Origin: Mariniblastus sp.
GTDB lineage: Bacteria; Planctomycetota; Planctomycetia; Pirellulales; Pirellulaceae
Reading direction: 5' to 3'
Assembly: GCA_022447555.1 (NCBI GenBank)
Contig: JAKVBF010000001.1
Location: 393,511 to 457,510, forward strand
Length of the DNA stretch: 64,000 nt
The number at the start of each line of letters is the position of its first letter. The first letter of the stretch is position 1. Positions 34,997-44,148 of this stretch are shown here, piece by piece. Below the pieces are notes generated by a model. That model was not told the origin of the DNA. It worked only from the letters and a program-made list of their open reading frames with translations, and did not search any database. A program made the translations under genes and the position numbers.

Positions 34997-36808
34997 ATGA
35001 ACAGAATACCCAAGGCATTGCGGAAATTTTTGCTGAGCTACTTTGTCCTGCATTTGTTAGCTACCGGGCTTTTGGTTTGGATTTTGACCGCGGTTGTCCG
35101 AGAACGGATGATCGAAGATGCTCGCCAAAGAATGACGGCGATGGCCCAAATCTTGGCGGAACACATCAACACGCTGGACTCGGGATTCCTCGCGCCCAGC
35201 CTACCTAACCATCTCAGGGCTCTCGGACTCGAAACCCAATACCGCTACACCTTGATTACCGAACAAGGGGAGGTGGTCTGCGACTCGGAGACTGGGGTTG
35301 CTGACATCGGTTTTCACGGCGACCGCCCTGAAGTCCAGCTTGCCGAAAAAGACGGTATCGGATTTTCAGAGCGATTTAGCAAAACCCTAGAAATGCCCAT
35401 GATGTATTTGGCGTTCCTTTACAGTCCCGGTGACGATTCCCGATCAGGGGCGGCTTCCGCACCCGGTATTGTTAGAGTCGCGGTCCCTGCCGTTTCCATC
35501 AACGACGCCATCCAATCGCTTCAAGCTTATGTCTGGGCGTTTACATTTCTGCTGAGCACCGTGACCGCCCTGATCATGACTGTCTTCGCCTCACGAACGC
35601 TGGCGCCACTTGGTGCTTTTTCGGAGGCCGTCAAACAGATTGGTATGGGGCGATACGATGCCGCTCCGGCCATGCTCGGCCGTTCCGATGAATGGGGACT
35701 ATTGGCCGAAGCCTTTCGTAAAATGGAACTCGAACTGGCACAACGTGAAGTTGGCCTGATTGAAAACAGCGCCCGCCAGGAAGCCGTTCTGGGCAGCATG
35801 ATCGAGGGTGTGATTTCCGTCGAACCTGATGAAACCGTGATGTTGGCCAATCGGGCAGCTTGCCAGATGCTGAACATGGACCGCACGGAACTGGTTGGCC
35901 GAAAATTGCTGGAAATCGTACGCATTCCGGAATTGGCCGATGCAATCGAGACGGCTCGCCGAAACGAATACTGCAAAACGGAATTCCAAATCTTGGCCCC
36001 CCATCGTAAGACATTTAGCGCTCGAGTCTCCATCTTGTCCCCGACCCCTTCGACGGAAAACCCTCAAGCAGGGCTGGCTGTGGTTTTGCATGACGTGACA
36101 GAATTGCGACAACTAGAAAACATGCGGCGCGACTTTGTGGCCAACGTCTCTCACGAATTAAAAACACCTCTAGCGTCGATCATCGCTTACGCTGAAACCC
36201 TCCGGTTGGGGGCAATCCACGATGAAGGCCGCAGCATTCAGTTTATTAAACAAATTGAAGACCAAGCCCAAGTACTCAACCAACAAATTCAGGATCTGTT
36301 GCAGTTGGCTCGCGTGGAATCTGGAAACGAAGTCTGGGAAATCACAGCCGTCGATGTGAATCAAGTCTGCTCGCAGGCTTTCCAGCAATTCACTGCCCCC
36401 GCCCAAAACAAGAACATCAATTTGCGTATCGCAACCGGCTCCGACTTGGCTACCGCAATGACGGACGCTGACGGCCTGCTGACGATTGTCACCAACCTGC
36501 TGAGCAATGCCATCCATTACACTCCAGACGGCGGGGAAGTGGAACTAAAAACCTTCCAGAAGAACGGTTGTGTTACGATTGAAGTGCAGGACTCTGGGAT
36601 TGGAATAGCCTCGGAGCACCACGCACGAATCTTTGAACGTTTTTATCGAGTCGACAAGGCTCGCTCTCGAGACAAAGGGGGGACCGGTTTAGGGCTAGCG
36701 ATCGTGAAGCACCTTGTACAATCATTTGGAGGCTCCATCGAGCTAACAAGCGAGCTGGGACAAGGAACGACCTTGCGGGTCCTTCTTCCGCGAGCCGTTC
36801 AATCCTGA
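34997..36808 (+). CDS. phoR: PhoR-like phosphate sensor histidine kinase
   Basis: 603 aa from MNRIPKALRKFLL at 34997; a TTG start at 34928 would lie inside the Pho box, so I reject it. TM1 about 13-35, an extracytoplasmic sensor to about 190, TM2 (AFTFLLSTVTALIMTVFAS), HAMP region with FRKMELELAQREVG, PAS (MIEGVISVEPDETVMLANRAACQM). HisKA follows with FVANVSHELKTPLASI, then HATPase with TNLLSNAIHYTPDGG (N box), DSGIGIASEHHARIFERFYRVDKARSRDKGGTGLGLAI (F, G1, G2). It autophosphorylates and passes phosphate to PhoB. It is first in the order phoR-pstSCAB-phoU-phoB. Confidence 0.93.
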   Translation: MNRIPKALRKFLLSYFVLHLLATGLLVWILTAVVRERMIEDARQRMTAMAQILAEHINTLDSGFLAPSLPNHLRALGLETQYRYTLITEQGEVVCDSETGVADIGFHGDRPEVQLAEKDGIGFSERFSKTLEMPMMYLAFLYSPGDDSRSGAASAPGIVRVAVPAVSINDAIQSLQAYVWAFTFLLSTVTALIMTVFASRTLAPLGAFSEAVKQIGMGRYDAAPAMLGRSDEWGLLAEAFRKMELELAQREVGLIENSARQEAVLGSMIEGVISVEPDETVMLANRAACQMLNMDRTELVGRKLLEIVRIPELADAIETARRNEYCKTEFQILAPHRKTFSARVSILSPTPSTENPQAGLAVVLHDVTELRQLENMRRDFVANVSHELKTPLASIIAYAETLRLGAIHDEGRSIQFIKQIEDQAQVLNQQIQDLLQLARVESGNEVWEITAVDVNQVCSQAFQQFTAPAQNKNINLRIATGSDLATAMTDADGLLTIVTNLLSNAIHYTPDGGEVELKTFQKNGCVTIEVQDSGIGIASEHHARIFERFYRVDKARSRDKGGTGLGLAIVKHLVQSFGGSIELTSELGQGTTLRVLLPRAVQS

Positions 36809-37116
36809 ACCACCCAGGAACCCTTCTCTTTAACGCCGAGCTCCACTCACTTCGACAGCCCGAAGCCGACTTTGCGGTGCCCCTTGCTTCCCGCCGGCAG
36901 GCAGGCCGGACGCGATCAACAAGTTGGTGTAAAACCCGCTTTCTCTGCGTTTTTTAGGAATAAAGAGACATTTAGAAACCAATCTGAGCACGGCTAAAAT
37001 TCTTAAATTTTAAGTTTTCTTAATAAGCCTTCACAATTGGAGATTGTTCTGGTCGCATGTTGCGATTGAGTCGTTTTATCAGTGCCGTTTACGAACCGAA
37101 CAGGAGTTTGAAACCA
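36809..37116. promoter_or_regulatory. phoR-pstS intergenic region with TTCTTAA repeats
   Basis: 308 bases. TTCTTAA occurs at 37000-37006 and 37017-37023 in an A/T-rich stretch just upstream of pstS; its reverse, TTAAGAA, overlaps the heptamer of the Pho-box-like repeat at 34918. Spacing here is 17, not 11, so this is a weaker match. It is a likely second PhoB target and promoter for the pst genes. Confidence 0.4.
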
Positions 37117-38259
37117 ATGGATCGACGCCCTTTATCTGTCCTTGCTGTTTGCTTGTTTTTGACGAGCGCTCTACTATCCGGCTGTGGTGAATCCACCACC
37201 TCGGAGAAGAGCCCAAGCGGCCCGACCCCACCCTCAACAGCATCAACAACCACCGACACGCCTGCTGCGACCACTTCCGACCTTGACTCCGCCCGACAAA
37301 GCTGGGCCAGCGCTAAGGAAAATGGGGAACTGAAAGGTGATATCAAAATCGATGGCTCAAGCACCGTCTATCCAATCTCCGAAGCGACCGCAGCGGCCTT
37401 CAAAAAAGTATTCCCCAACGTCAACACTACCGTTGGTAAGTCCGGGACCGGCGGCGGTTTCAAGCGATTCCAAACGGGCGAGACCGACGTCTCTGACGCC
37501 TCTCGACCGATCAAAGACAAAGAGCTAAAGGCTTGCCAAGAGAAAGGAATTGCATTCATTGAAATCCCTGTTGCTTATGACGGCCTCACGATTGTGGCCC
37601 ACAAAGACAATGACTTCTTGGACACACTGACGGTGGACCAGCTTAAAACCATTTTCTTAGCTGACAAAGCAGCCAAGACTTGGCAAGACGTCAACCCGGA
37701 ATGGCCTGCCGAAGAAATAAAAGTCTTCGCGCCCGGCACCGATTCGGGAACGTTTGACTACTTCAAAGAAGTTGTCGCCGGTAAAGAAGGGTCGATTCGA
37801 AGCGACATGTCGACCAGTGAAAACGATGACGTCTTGGTAAACGGTGTCGCGGGGAATAAATATGGGCTAGGCTTTTTTGGAGCTGCCTATTACTTCCAAA
37901 ACACCGACAAATTGAAAGCAGTTAACGTCGTTAACCCTAAGACCAATCAAGCGGTCGGACCCACTGCAGAAACCATCGAGAACGGGAGTTATGCACCCTT
38001 CAGTCGACCGCTTTTTATCTATGTCAACAAAAAATCCATCGACAAACCGCAAGTGGAACAGTTCGTGGATTTTTACATCGCCAACGCCGCTGAATTTGCA
38101 ACACAGGTAGGGTACGTTCCACTACCCACTTCGATCTATGAAAGCGGCATGGAAAATTTCATCGACGGTAACGATGGCACTCACTACCTGACCGAAGCGA
38201 TGGAAAAACGATCCGGACCGGTTACCGAGATCTTCGTCAAAGAAAACCTCACGAAATAG
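37117..38259 (+). CDS. pstS: Phosphate ABC transporter substrate-binding lipoprotein PstS
   Basis: 380 aa from MDRRPLSVLAVCLF at 37117, preceded by CAGGAG at about 10 bases; the frame opens earlier at 37057. Lipobox LLSGC. Phosphate-binding motifs: DGSSTVYPISEA (about 91), GKSGTGGGFKRF, DASRPI, GTDSGTFDYF. The N-terminal linker is Ser/Thr/Pro rich. It captures phosphate outside the inner membrane and delivers it to PstCA. Followed closely by pstC. Confidence 0.95.
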   Translation: MDRRPLSVLAVCLFLTSALLSGCGESTTSEKSPSGPTPPSTASTTTDTPAATTSDLDSARQSWASAKENGELKGDIKIDGSSTVYPISEATAAAFKKVFPNVNTTVGKSGTGGGFKRFQTGETDVSDASRPIKDKELKACQEKGIAFIEIPVAYDGLTIVAHKDNDFLDTLTVDQLKTIFLADKAAKTWQDVNPEWPAEEIKVFAPGTDSGTFDYFKEVVAGKEGSIRSDMSTSENDDVLVNGVAGNKYGLGFFGAAYYFQNTDKLKAVNVVNPKTNQAVGPTAETIENGSYAPFSRPLFIYVNKKSIDKPQVEQFVDFYIANAAEFATQVGYVPLPTSIYESGMENFIDGNDGTHYLTEAMEKRSGPVTEIFVKENLTK

Positions 38260-38268
38260 TGTTTCATC

Positions 38269-39336
38269 GTGGCCACACCAGAGCATCCTATTTTAAAACC
38301 GTCTGATCCGAGCCGTGTCTTCGGTTTTCGATCGCTCAATGGGATTTACCTCCGTGAATGGGGGGTTAAATTTCTGTTGGCCGGTTGCGCTCTGATGTCA
38401 ATCCTGACCACCTTGGCAATCGTCGTCGTCTTGTTTACCGAGGCGACGCGTTTTTTCCATGCGGACCAAGTTGTCTGCGACGGGGTTTATGTGGCCACGT
38501 CGACACGCGAAACGGCCGGAGATACGGTCCTCTGCCCGGAGTGCGGCGCCAGCCATATCCTACCTGCCTCGGTCACGTTTTACGATTTTATAACGGGCAC
38601 TGAGTGGAATCCACTTATCGGAAAAGAGACCGACAAAAAATTTGGTGTCTGGGCCCTCATCTCTGGAACGTTGATCGTGAGTTTGATTGCGATGTTGGTC
38701 GCGATTCCCTTAGGACTCGTTACCGCCATTTATTTGAGCGAGTACGCCCACCCCCGCGTGCGCGCGATTCTCAAACCAACACTTGAGGTCTTAGCCGGAA
38801 TCCCCACGGTCGTTTATGGATTTTTTGCTTTGATGGTAATCACACCAAGTCTGCAGTTTTTCCATGATGGCTTTAACACGTTTAATGCGACGGCTGCCGG
38901 TCTAGCGGTCGGTGTTCTCTGCTTGCCGATTGTTAGCTCTCTGGTCGAAGACGCCTTACAGGCTGTCCCCCGCTCTCTACGCGAAGGCGGCTACGGAATG
39001 GGTGCGACGAAATTCGAGGTCTCCACCAAGATTGTTTTGCCGGCTGCGCTTTCGGGCATCATGTCCGCTTTTTTACTGGCCGTTTCTAGAACTGTGGGCG
39101 AAACCATGATTGTCGCACTCGCGGCAGGCAGCCGCCCCCACCTCACGGTCGACCCGCGCGACGATACTCAGACCATGACCGGCTGGATGGTCCAAATGGC
39201 CTTAGGGGACAACTCCAACTTTGACATGACCTATCTCTCAATGTATGCCGTCGCCGCCGTGCTATTTGTCATCACAATGTCATTGACGATTTCGGGCAAC
39301 ATCGTTCGGAATCGTTTTCGAGAGGAGTACCAGTGA
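38269..39336 (+). CDS. pstC: Phosphate ABC transporter permease PstC
   Basis: 355 aa, GTG start at 38269. Six helices; the permease EAA-loop region LVEDALQAVPRSLREGGYGMGATKFE. Between TM1 and the usual loop there is an extra segment of about 40 residues with VVCDG, then LCPECGASH: three Cys and one His in a zinc-knuckle-like CPECG pattern, absent from E. coli PstC. Ends with GTGA overlap into pstA. Confidence 0.93.
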   Translation: MATPEHPILKPSDPSRVFGFRSLNGIYLREWGVKFLLAGCALMSILTTLAIVVVLFTEATRFFHADQVVCDGVYVATSTRETAGDTVLCPECGASHILPASVTFYDFITGTEWNPLIGKETDKKFGVWALISGTLIVSLIAMLVAIPLGLVTAIYLSEYAHPRVRAILKPTLEVLAGIPTVVYGFFALMVITPSLQFFHDGFNTFNATAAGLAVGVLCLPIVSSLVEDALQAVPRSLREGGYGMGATKFEVSTKIVLPAALSGIMSAFLLAVSRTVGETMIVALAAGSRPHLTVDPRDDTQTMTGWMVQMALGDNSNFDMTYLSMYAVAAVLFVITMSLTISGNIVRNRFREEYQ

Positions 39337-40538
39337 ATCACGCAACCGGTGCTCACCCCCTCAGTCAATTAGCGGATCGCGTCCAGCCCCGCGACCGCTC
39401 GCTGCTGGACAGGCTCTTTCGGTGGTTTTGTATTGCTACCGCATCCGTCTCCATTCTGATCTTGGCCGTCTTGCTAGTTGCCGTTTTTTATCTCGGTGTC
39501 AGCTCTCTGAACTGGAATTTCTTGACCCATTATCCTGAACCTGACGCGACTCAGGCAGGACTCGGCCCGGCCATCTGGGGAACCGTCTGGGTTTGCGTCG
39601 TTTGTGGTTTTTTCGCGTTACCCATTGGCGTTGCAACGGCGGTCTTCCTTGAGGAGTTCAAACCGTCCAATAAATGGCTGCTGAAACTCCACGGTTTTAT
39701 TCAGCTCAACATCAACAATCTGGCCGGCGTTCCGAGTGTTGTCTATGGAATCATCGGCTTGACGTTATTTGTGTCGATGGCAGGGCTATTTGGATCACCC
39801 AATGAACCCTTCGCTTCGGTAGGCGTGAAGTATTTCGATCAGTTTTTTACGGCAGGTCAAAAAGCGCTCCGCGTTCCCATCGCTGATCCCAGCCAACCAC
39901 AAACGGTGGCGACTCCGGGACTCCAAGCGCTCAACGCGGATGACGAATGGGTTGAAATCAATGTAGTGAAATCGCGTCGCGATTTACCGCGCAACCTTAA
40001 AGATCGCCGTTATGCAATCGTGGAAGGCAAGACGTCTGGCCGTATCCAAGACGGAAGCTGGTATTACTTTCGACTGCCCTTCGGCCGAAGCGTGATGGCG
40101 GGGGCGTTGACCCTCATGCTGGTCATCTTGCCGATTGTCATTATTTCGACCCAAGAAGCATTGCGAGGGGTCCCAGGATCATTACGCGAGGCCGGTATGG
40201 GGCTCGGCTCGACTCAATGGCAAGTGGTTCGGAATATCACTCTGCCAGCCGCCGTTCCGGGCATCATGACAGGAGCGATTCTGTCGATGAGCCGAGCGAT
40301 TGGCGAAGCCGCCCCGATTCTGATCCTAGCGGGAGCCATTTTCCTCACCAACAACCCCGGTAATTTAATGGATGATTTTACCGTGTTACCTTTACAGATC
40401 TTTGACTGGGCAGGTCGCCCTCAACCTGAATTTCACCATCTCGCCGGGGGCGGAATCTTAGTCCTCCTGGCAATCTTATTCGTTTTCAACCTGACCGCCG
40501 TGTTAATTCGTCAGTTTACCCAAAAGAACCTTTCTTAG
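39333..40538 (+). CDS. pstA: Phosphate ABC transporter permease PstA with extra loop domain
   Basis: 401 aa, GTG start overlapping the pstC stop by 4 bases, with GAGGAG upstream. Typical [25 protein letters not shown] loop and [13 protein letters not shown]. About 100 residues longer than usual: between [12 protein letters not shown] (about 148) and [16 protein letters not shown] (about 247) lies a soluble, mixed alpha/beta insert ([41 protein letters not shown]). It should face the periplasm. Confidence 0.93.
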   Translation: MNHATGAHPLSQLADRVQPRDRSLLDRLFRWFCIATASVSILILAVLLVAVFYLGVSSLNWNFLTHYPEPDATQAGLGPAIWGTVWVCVVCGFFALPIGVATAVFLEEFKPSNKWLLKLHGFIQLNINNLAGVPSVVYGIIGLTLFVSMAGLFGSPNEPFASVGVKYFDQFFTAGQKALRVPIADPSQPQTVATPGLQALNADDEWVEINVVKSRRDLPRNLKDRRYAIVEGKTSGRIQDGSWYYFRLPFGRSVMAGALTLMLVILPIVIISTQEALRGVPGSLREAGMGLGSTQWQVVRNITLPAAVPGIMTGAILSMSRAIGEAAPILILAGAIFLTNNPGNLMDDFTVLPLQIFDWAGRPQPEFHHLAGGGILVLLAILFVFNLTAVLIRQFTQKNLS

Positions 40539-40555
40539 CTGAACGCCACAAAACC

Positions 40556-41404
40556 ATGACATTCGAAACCAATACCAACGAGCCGCGAATCGCGACCAAA
40601 AAGCCGACGCAATTCATGGCGGCAGAGAGCGAAACGAAACCCGAACGAGCATCGATGATTGAAATGCAATCTTTCAATGCTTGGTATGGCGATTTTCAGG
40701 CTCTGTGCGACCTGAATCTAGCCGTCCCGGAGAAACGTGTCACCGCATTCATCGGCCCAAGTGGCTGCGGAAAAAGCACTCTGCTTAAATGGATGAACCG
40801 GATGAATGACGTGATCCCAACGGCTCGTGCGACAGGCCAACTGCGATTGCCAGATATCGATATCCTAGCCCGCAGTACCGACGTCGTCGCCCTGCGCCGC
40901 CGTATCGGCATGGTTTTTCAAAAACCTAACCCGTTTCCCAAATCTATTTACGACAACATCGCCTTCGGGCCACGGCTGCATTATACCGGGCTGCAGCGCT
41001 CCGACCTGGACAACCTCGTCGAATGGTCTCTCAAAAAATCTGCGTTATGGGACGAAGTCAAAGACCGGCTGAATCAGTCAGCACTCGGATTATCAGGTGG
41101 ACAGCAGCAGCGTCTTTGCATCGCCAGAGCGATTTCGATCGGACCTGAAATCCTATTGATGGACGAACCGTGTTCGGCACTGGATCCCGCATCGACCTCA
41201 CGAATCGAAGACTTGATCTATGAGCTTAGAAAACAGTACACGATCGTGATTGTAACGCATAACATGCAACAAGCGGCCCGCTGTAGCGATCGCACTGCAT
41301 TTTTCTTCGAAGGTCGAATTGTCGAGGCGGGGCCGACACGAGAATTGTTTACGCGTCCAAAGGAAAAACAGACCGAAGACTATGTCACCGGTAAATTCGG
41401 CTAA
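40556..41404 (+). CDS. pstB: Phosphate ABC transporter ATPase PstB
   Basis: 282 aa. Walker [11 protein letters not shown]-loop [13 protein letters not shown] (PstB specific), signature [15 protein letters not shown], Walker [14 protein letters not shown], switch VTHNMQQA. The first 34 residues before [17 protein letters not shown] are a poorly conserved extension; a start at 40616 or 40655 is possible. It energises PstSCA. Confidence 0.95.
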   Translation: MTFETNTNEPRIATKKPTQFMAAESETKPERASMIEMQSFNAWYGDFQALCDLNLAVPEKRVTAFIGPSGCGKSTLLKWMNRMNDVIPTARATGQLRLPDIDILARSTDVVALRRRIGMVFQKPNPFPKSIYDNIAFGPRLHYTGLQRSDLDNLVEWSLKKSALWDEVKDRLNQSALGLSGGQQQRLCIARAISIGPEILLMDEPCSALDPASTSRIEDLIYELRKQYTIVIVTHNMQQAARCSDRTAFFFEGRIVEAGPTRELFTRPKEKQTEDYVTGKFG

Positions 41405-41424
41405 TCAGGATAAGGAGCAATTTC

Positions 41425-42102
41425 ATGTCCAAGCATCTTGAACGCGATGTTGAAAAAATTCACAAACGGCTGATGAGTCTGTTCGCCATTGTCGAGCAGA
41501 TGATTGATAACGCGGTTCGAGCCCTTTGTGAAAAACGTGTTGAGTTGGCGCAAGAGGTCATTGCCAGCGACCATCAGGTCGATTCGATGGAGGTCGAGAT
41601 AGAGGAAGAGTGCCTCAAAATATTAGCCCTTCACCAGCCCGTAGCGGCGGACTTGCGTCGACTGACTACGGTCTTAAAAATCAATGTGGAGCTCGAGCGA
41701 ATGGCGGATCTAGCTTGCAACATCGCGGAGCGCGCCGAGTGCCTTCATGACCACGCGCATTTTCCGATTCCCGAACAGATGCCCGAAATGGTGCGTCAGG
41801 CAACCATGATGGTTCGCATGACGCTCGATGCATTTGTTGACTCGGATGCCGAGCTGGCTAAAAAAGTCATCCAATGCGACGATGCCGTGGATGAAAACAA
41901 TCTGTTGATCATTTCAGAGCTAAAGAATTTGATAAAACAGGACTCGAGTCTTACCGAACCTGCCTTGCATTGTTTCTCTGCCTCACGGCATGTAGAGCGC
42001 ATTGCCGATCTCGCAGAGAACATTGCAGAAGACGTCATTTACTTAGTCGACGGTGATATTGTCCGCCATCGGCATGGTACGTTCATCTCCCATAAACCTT
42101 AA
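41425..42102 (+). CDS. phoU: Phosphate signalling protein PhoU
   Basis: 225 aa. Two PhoU three-helix repeats with metal-ligand motifs: EVEIEEECLKILALHQPVAADLRRLTTVLKINVELERMADLACNIAERA and CFSASRHVERIADLAENIAEDVIYL. An AAGGAG ribosome binding site precedes the ATG. It links PstB occupancy to PhoR so that the pathway is silent when phosphate is plentiful. The phoB ATG lies 16 bases downstream. Confidence 0.95.
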   Translation: MSKHLERDVEKIHKRLMSLFAIVEQMIDNAVRALCEKRVELAQEVIASDHQVDSMEVEIEEECLKILALHQPVAADLRRLTTVLKINVELERMADLACNIAERAECLHDHAHFPIPEQMPEMVRQATMMVRMTLDAFVDSDAELAKKVIQCDDAVDENNLLIISELKNLIKQDSSLTEPALHCFSASRHVERIADLAENIAEDVIYLVDGDIVRHRHGTFISHKP

Positions 42103-42118
42103 CCATACCTGTCCCATC

Positions 42119-42811
42119 ATGGCCAAGGCGAAAATCCTTATCATCGAAGACGATCGCTCGCTTATCGGGGTGCTTGAGTACAACTTGCACAACGTCGGAT
42201 ATGAAGTTTTTTGTGCAACCGACGGGCAGCAAGGTCTCGACCAAGCTCGGCTGCAAATGCCTCAATTGATCATCCTGGACTTGATGATCCCTGTCGTCGA
42301 CGGACTAGAGGTCTGTCGCCGTCTGCGATCCATCCCTGAAACCGTGAAGATTCCTATTTTGATGTTGACCGCAAAGGGCGAGGAATCGGATCAGTTGATC
42401 GGATTTTCGGTCGGCGCTGACGACTACGTTGTCAAACCGTTCAGCGTCAAGATCTTACTCGAACGCGTCAAATCTCTGTTGCGACGACAAAACCAGACTC
42501 AAACAATTGGTTCTGATTTGGTCACCCGAGGAGGTGTCACCATTGATCGAATCAAGCACCGCGTTTCGATGGCCGGTGAAAGCATCGACCTAACTCCCAG
42601 TGAATTCCGTTTGCTTGACACGCTGATCCGCCAGCCGGGTCGCGCGTTTGACCGCAGCGAATTAATCGATTCGGCACTCGGTGGGGACACTCTGGTGTTG
42701 GAGCGAACCATCGATGTCCACATTCGTTCCCTGCGAAAAAAACTGGGCGAAGACAACAAACTGATTCAGACGGTTCGTGGGATCGGGTATCGGTTTCGAG
42801 AAGGCAGTTAG
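42119..42811 (+). CDS. phoB: PhoB-type OmpR-family response regulator
   Basis: 230 aa from MAKAKILIIEDDRSLIGVLE; the frame extends upstream through phoU but this is the family start. Receiver domain: acidic pocket EDD, phospho-acceptor Asp in LIILDLMIPVVDG (about 54), Thr in MLTAKG, Lys in YVVKPF. The winged-helix DNA-binding domain (about 135-228) includes LTPSEFRLLDTLIRQPGRAFDRSELID and RTIDVHIRSLRKKLG..IQTVRGIGYRF. It is likely to bind the repeats at 34918. It is last of the pho gene set while phoR is first. Confidence 0.94.
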   Translation: MAKAKILIIEDDRSLIGVLEYNLHNVGYEVFCATDGQQGLDQARLQMPQLIILDLMIPVVDGLEVCRRLRSIPETVKIPILMLTAKGEESDQLIGFSVGADDYVVKPFSVKILLERVKSLLRRQNQTQTIGSDLVTRGGVTIDRIKHRVSMAGESIDLTPSEFRLLDTLIRQPGRAFDRSELIDSALGGDTLVLERTIDVHIRSLRKKLGEDNKLIQTVRGIGYRFREGS

Positions 42812-42936
42812 GACCGGCAAAACCGGAACCACCAACCTAGCGATGGGAATCTCAGCGAAATCCATTAAATTCTCGGCCAAATCAGCCTTGTCGATCAAAT
42901 TCAGTTTTTCTAGACTACTTGATCGCCAATGAATAT

Positions 42937-43009
42937 TCCCCTGTAGCTCAGTTGGTAGAGCGTGCGGCTGTTAACCGCATTGTCGTAGGTTCGAGCCCTA
43001 CCGGGGGAG
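42937..43009 (+). tRNA. tRNA-Asn (anticodon GTT)
   Basis: 73 bases. Acceptor stem TCCCCTG/CGGGGGA (one T-G pair), D-loop AGCTCAGTTGGTAGAGC, anticodon stem GCGGCTGTTAACCGC with GTT at 42970-42972, T-arm GTAGGTTCGAGCCCTAC, discriminator G. CCA is not encoded. It lies between phoB and a terminator. Confidence 0.97.
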
Positions 43010-43045
43010 CTTGTGGTGAACCCCATTCACCGCAACCACCACCAA

Positions 43046-43073
43046 GGCCCGCCCATGGCGGGTCTATTTTTTT
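43046..43073 (+). terminator. Terminator downstream of tRNA-Asn
   Basis: GGCCCGCC-catg-GCGGGTC hairpin followed by TATTTTTTT, about 37 bases after the tRNA. Confidence 0.75.
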
Positions 43074-43295
43074 GTCGTTACTTGCAGCACTGCCCGCTGT
43101 GGGCTGATTTTGGCCATTGCGTGGTGAAATCCCCGGGATGTGGCAAGAGGCATAATGAAAACGACGCTGTACCTCTGTGATACAAAACAGACTCAAAAAG
43201 AATGGGCATTCATTAGGTCAGTTGGGATGATTAATGCCATAATAAAGAGAAGCACAGTCGTGCGCAAATTCTTGTCATTGATCATTCATTTTCTC

Positions 43296-43907
43296 TTAGT
43301 CTTTCTTCCTGTTTTTAAGAAACGGAACAGGTCTCAGTTCGAGTTCCTTGACCGATTGTAAATATTCCAGAACGGGTTCCGCGTCGTCCCCGCCTACCTG
43401 AGCGTGAAAATGCAGATTGAATCCATGGGGGCCGCGCATATCGATTAAAGCTGGTTGCATGGTCAACATCGCCTGAACCACATCGAGCATACCCATCATC
43501 GCGGCGCAAAAAAGATCGATTCTCGCCCCTTGCTCCAGCAAAAAACCAACGATGTCCTTGCGACCCATATGGGACGATCCACCCAAGGCCGTTTCCCAAT
43601 CACCCCCTCCCCAGTCCACTGATGCATTTAACAGATTTGGCTCGCGCTGTAAAAGTTTTTTCACCATCCCCAAATCCATATGGGCATAGATCACGAAATC
43701 CTGCGCCATCAATCGGTTGATTTGTGGCTTTGACCAACTTGGTTTAAAAGAGGGAGCTGGATAATCGCGTTCAAACTTCGCTTCGATTGGAGCGCGCGCC
43801 GGATCATCGTCACTTGCGATTGAGGCCTGCAATCTAAAAGGGTCGACCAACGCCGTGCCCACCGACCCCAGCGCAAATGATCTTCGATTGATTTTTTGAC
43901 TGTTCAC
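43296..43907 (-). CDS. Tat-exported ankyrin-repeat protein
   Basis: 203 aa. Twin-arginine signal NRRSFALGSVGTALVDPF. Ankyrin-like repeats at about 75-150: DLGMVKKLLQREPNLLNASVDWGGGDWETALGGSSHMGRKDIVGFLLEQGARID and GMLDVVQAMLTMQPALIDMRG. The C-terminal FNLHFHAQVGGDDAEPVLEYL is conserved in planctomycete relatives as far as I recall. It stands alone; the partner is unknown. Confidence 0.75.
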   Translation of the reverse strand: MNSQKINRRSFALGSVGTALVDPFRLQASIASDDDPARAPIEAKFERDYPAPSFKPSWSKPQINRLMAQDFVIYAHMDLGMVKKLLQREPNLLNASVDWGGGDWETALGGSSHMGRKDIVGFLLEQGARIDLFCAAMMGMLDVVQAMLTMQPALIDMRGPHGFNLHFHAQVGGDDAEPVLEYLQSVKELELRPVPFLKNRKKD

Positions 43908-44148
43908 CGATTTTTCTCCATGATTGTTTGAAAACGCCCTTTCATTTCCTGTTCCTCATTAAACGTTCTTAAATTCGGCCTCAATGTTTTTTTAGCCTCA
44001 ACGTTTTTTTAGCCCCAACAAAAGAAAAGAGGGTTTTGGTTTGTGCTTAATGCTAGTTATTCATTTGAACATCCGGCCTTTTTGAGTCGCTCGGGCTGTC
44101 AAAACATGGCTTCCTTGCAATCTTGTCGATCGTGGCAACCGCCATCAA

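Noticed and set aside
42812..42840. Hairpin CCGGCAAAACCGG after phoB as terminator
   Set aside because: Short 4-bp stem without a T-tract.
43140..43361. 73-codon plus-strand ORF after tRNA-Asn
   Set aside because: Overlaps the 3' end of the ankyrin gene on the other strand, no ribosome binding site and no family.
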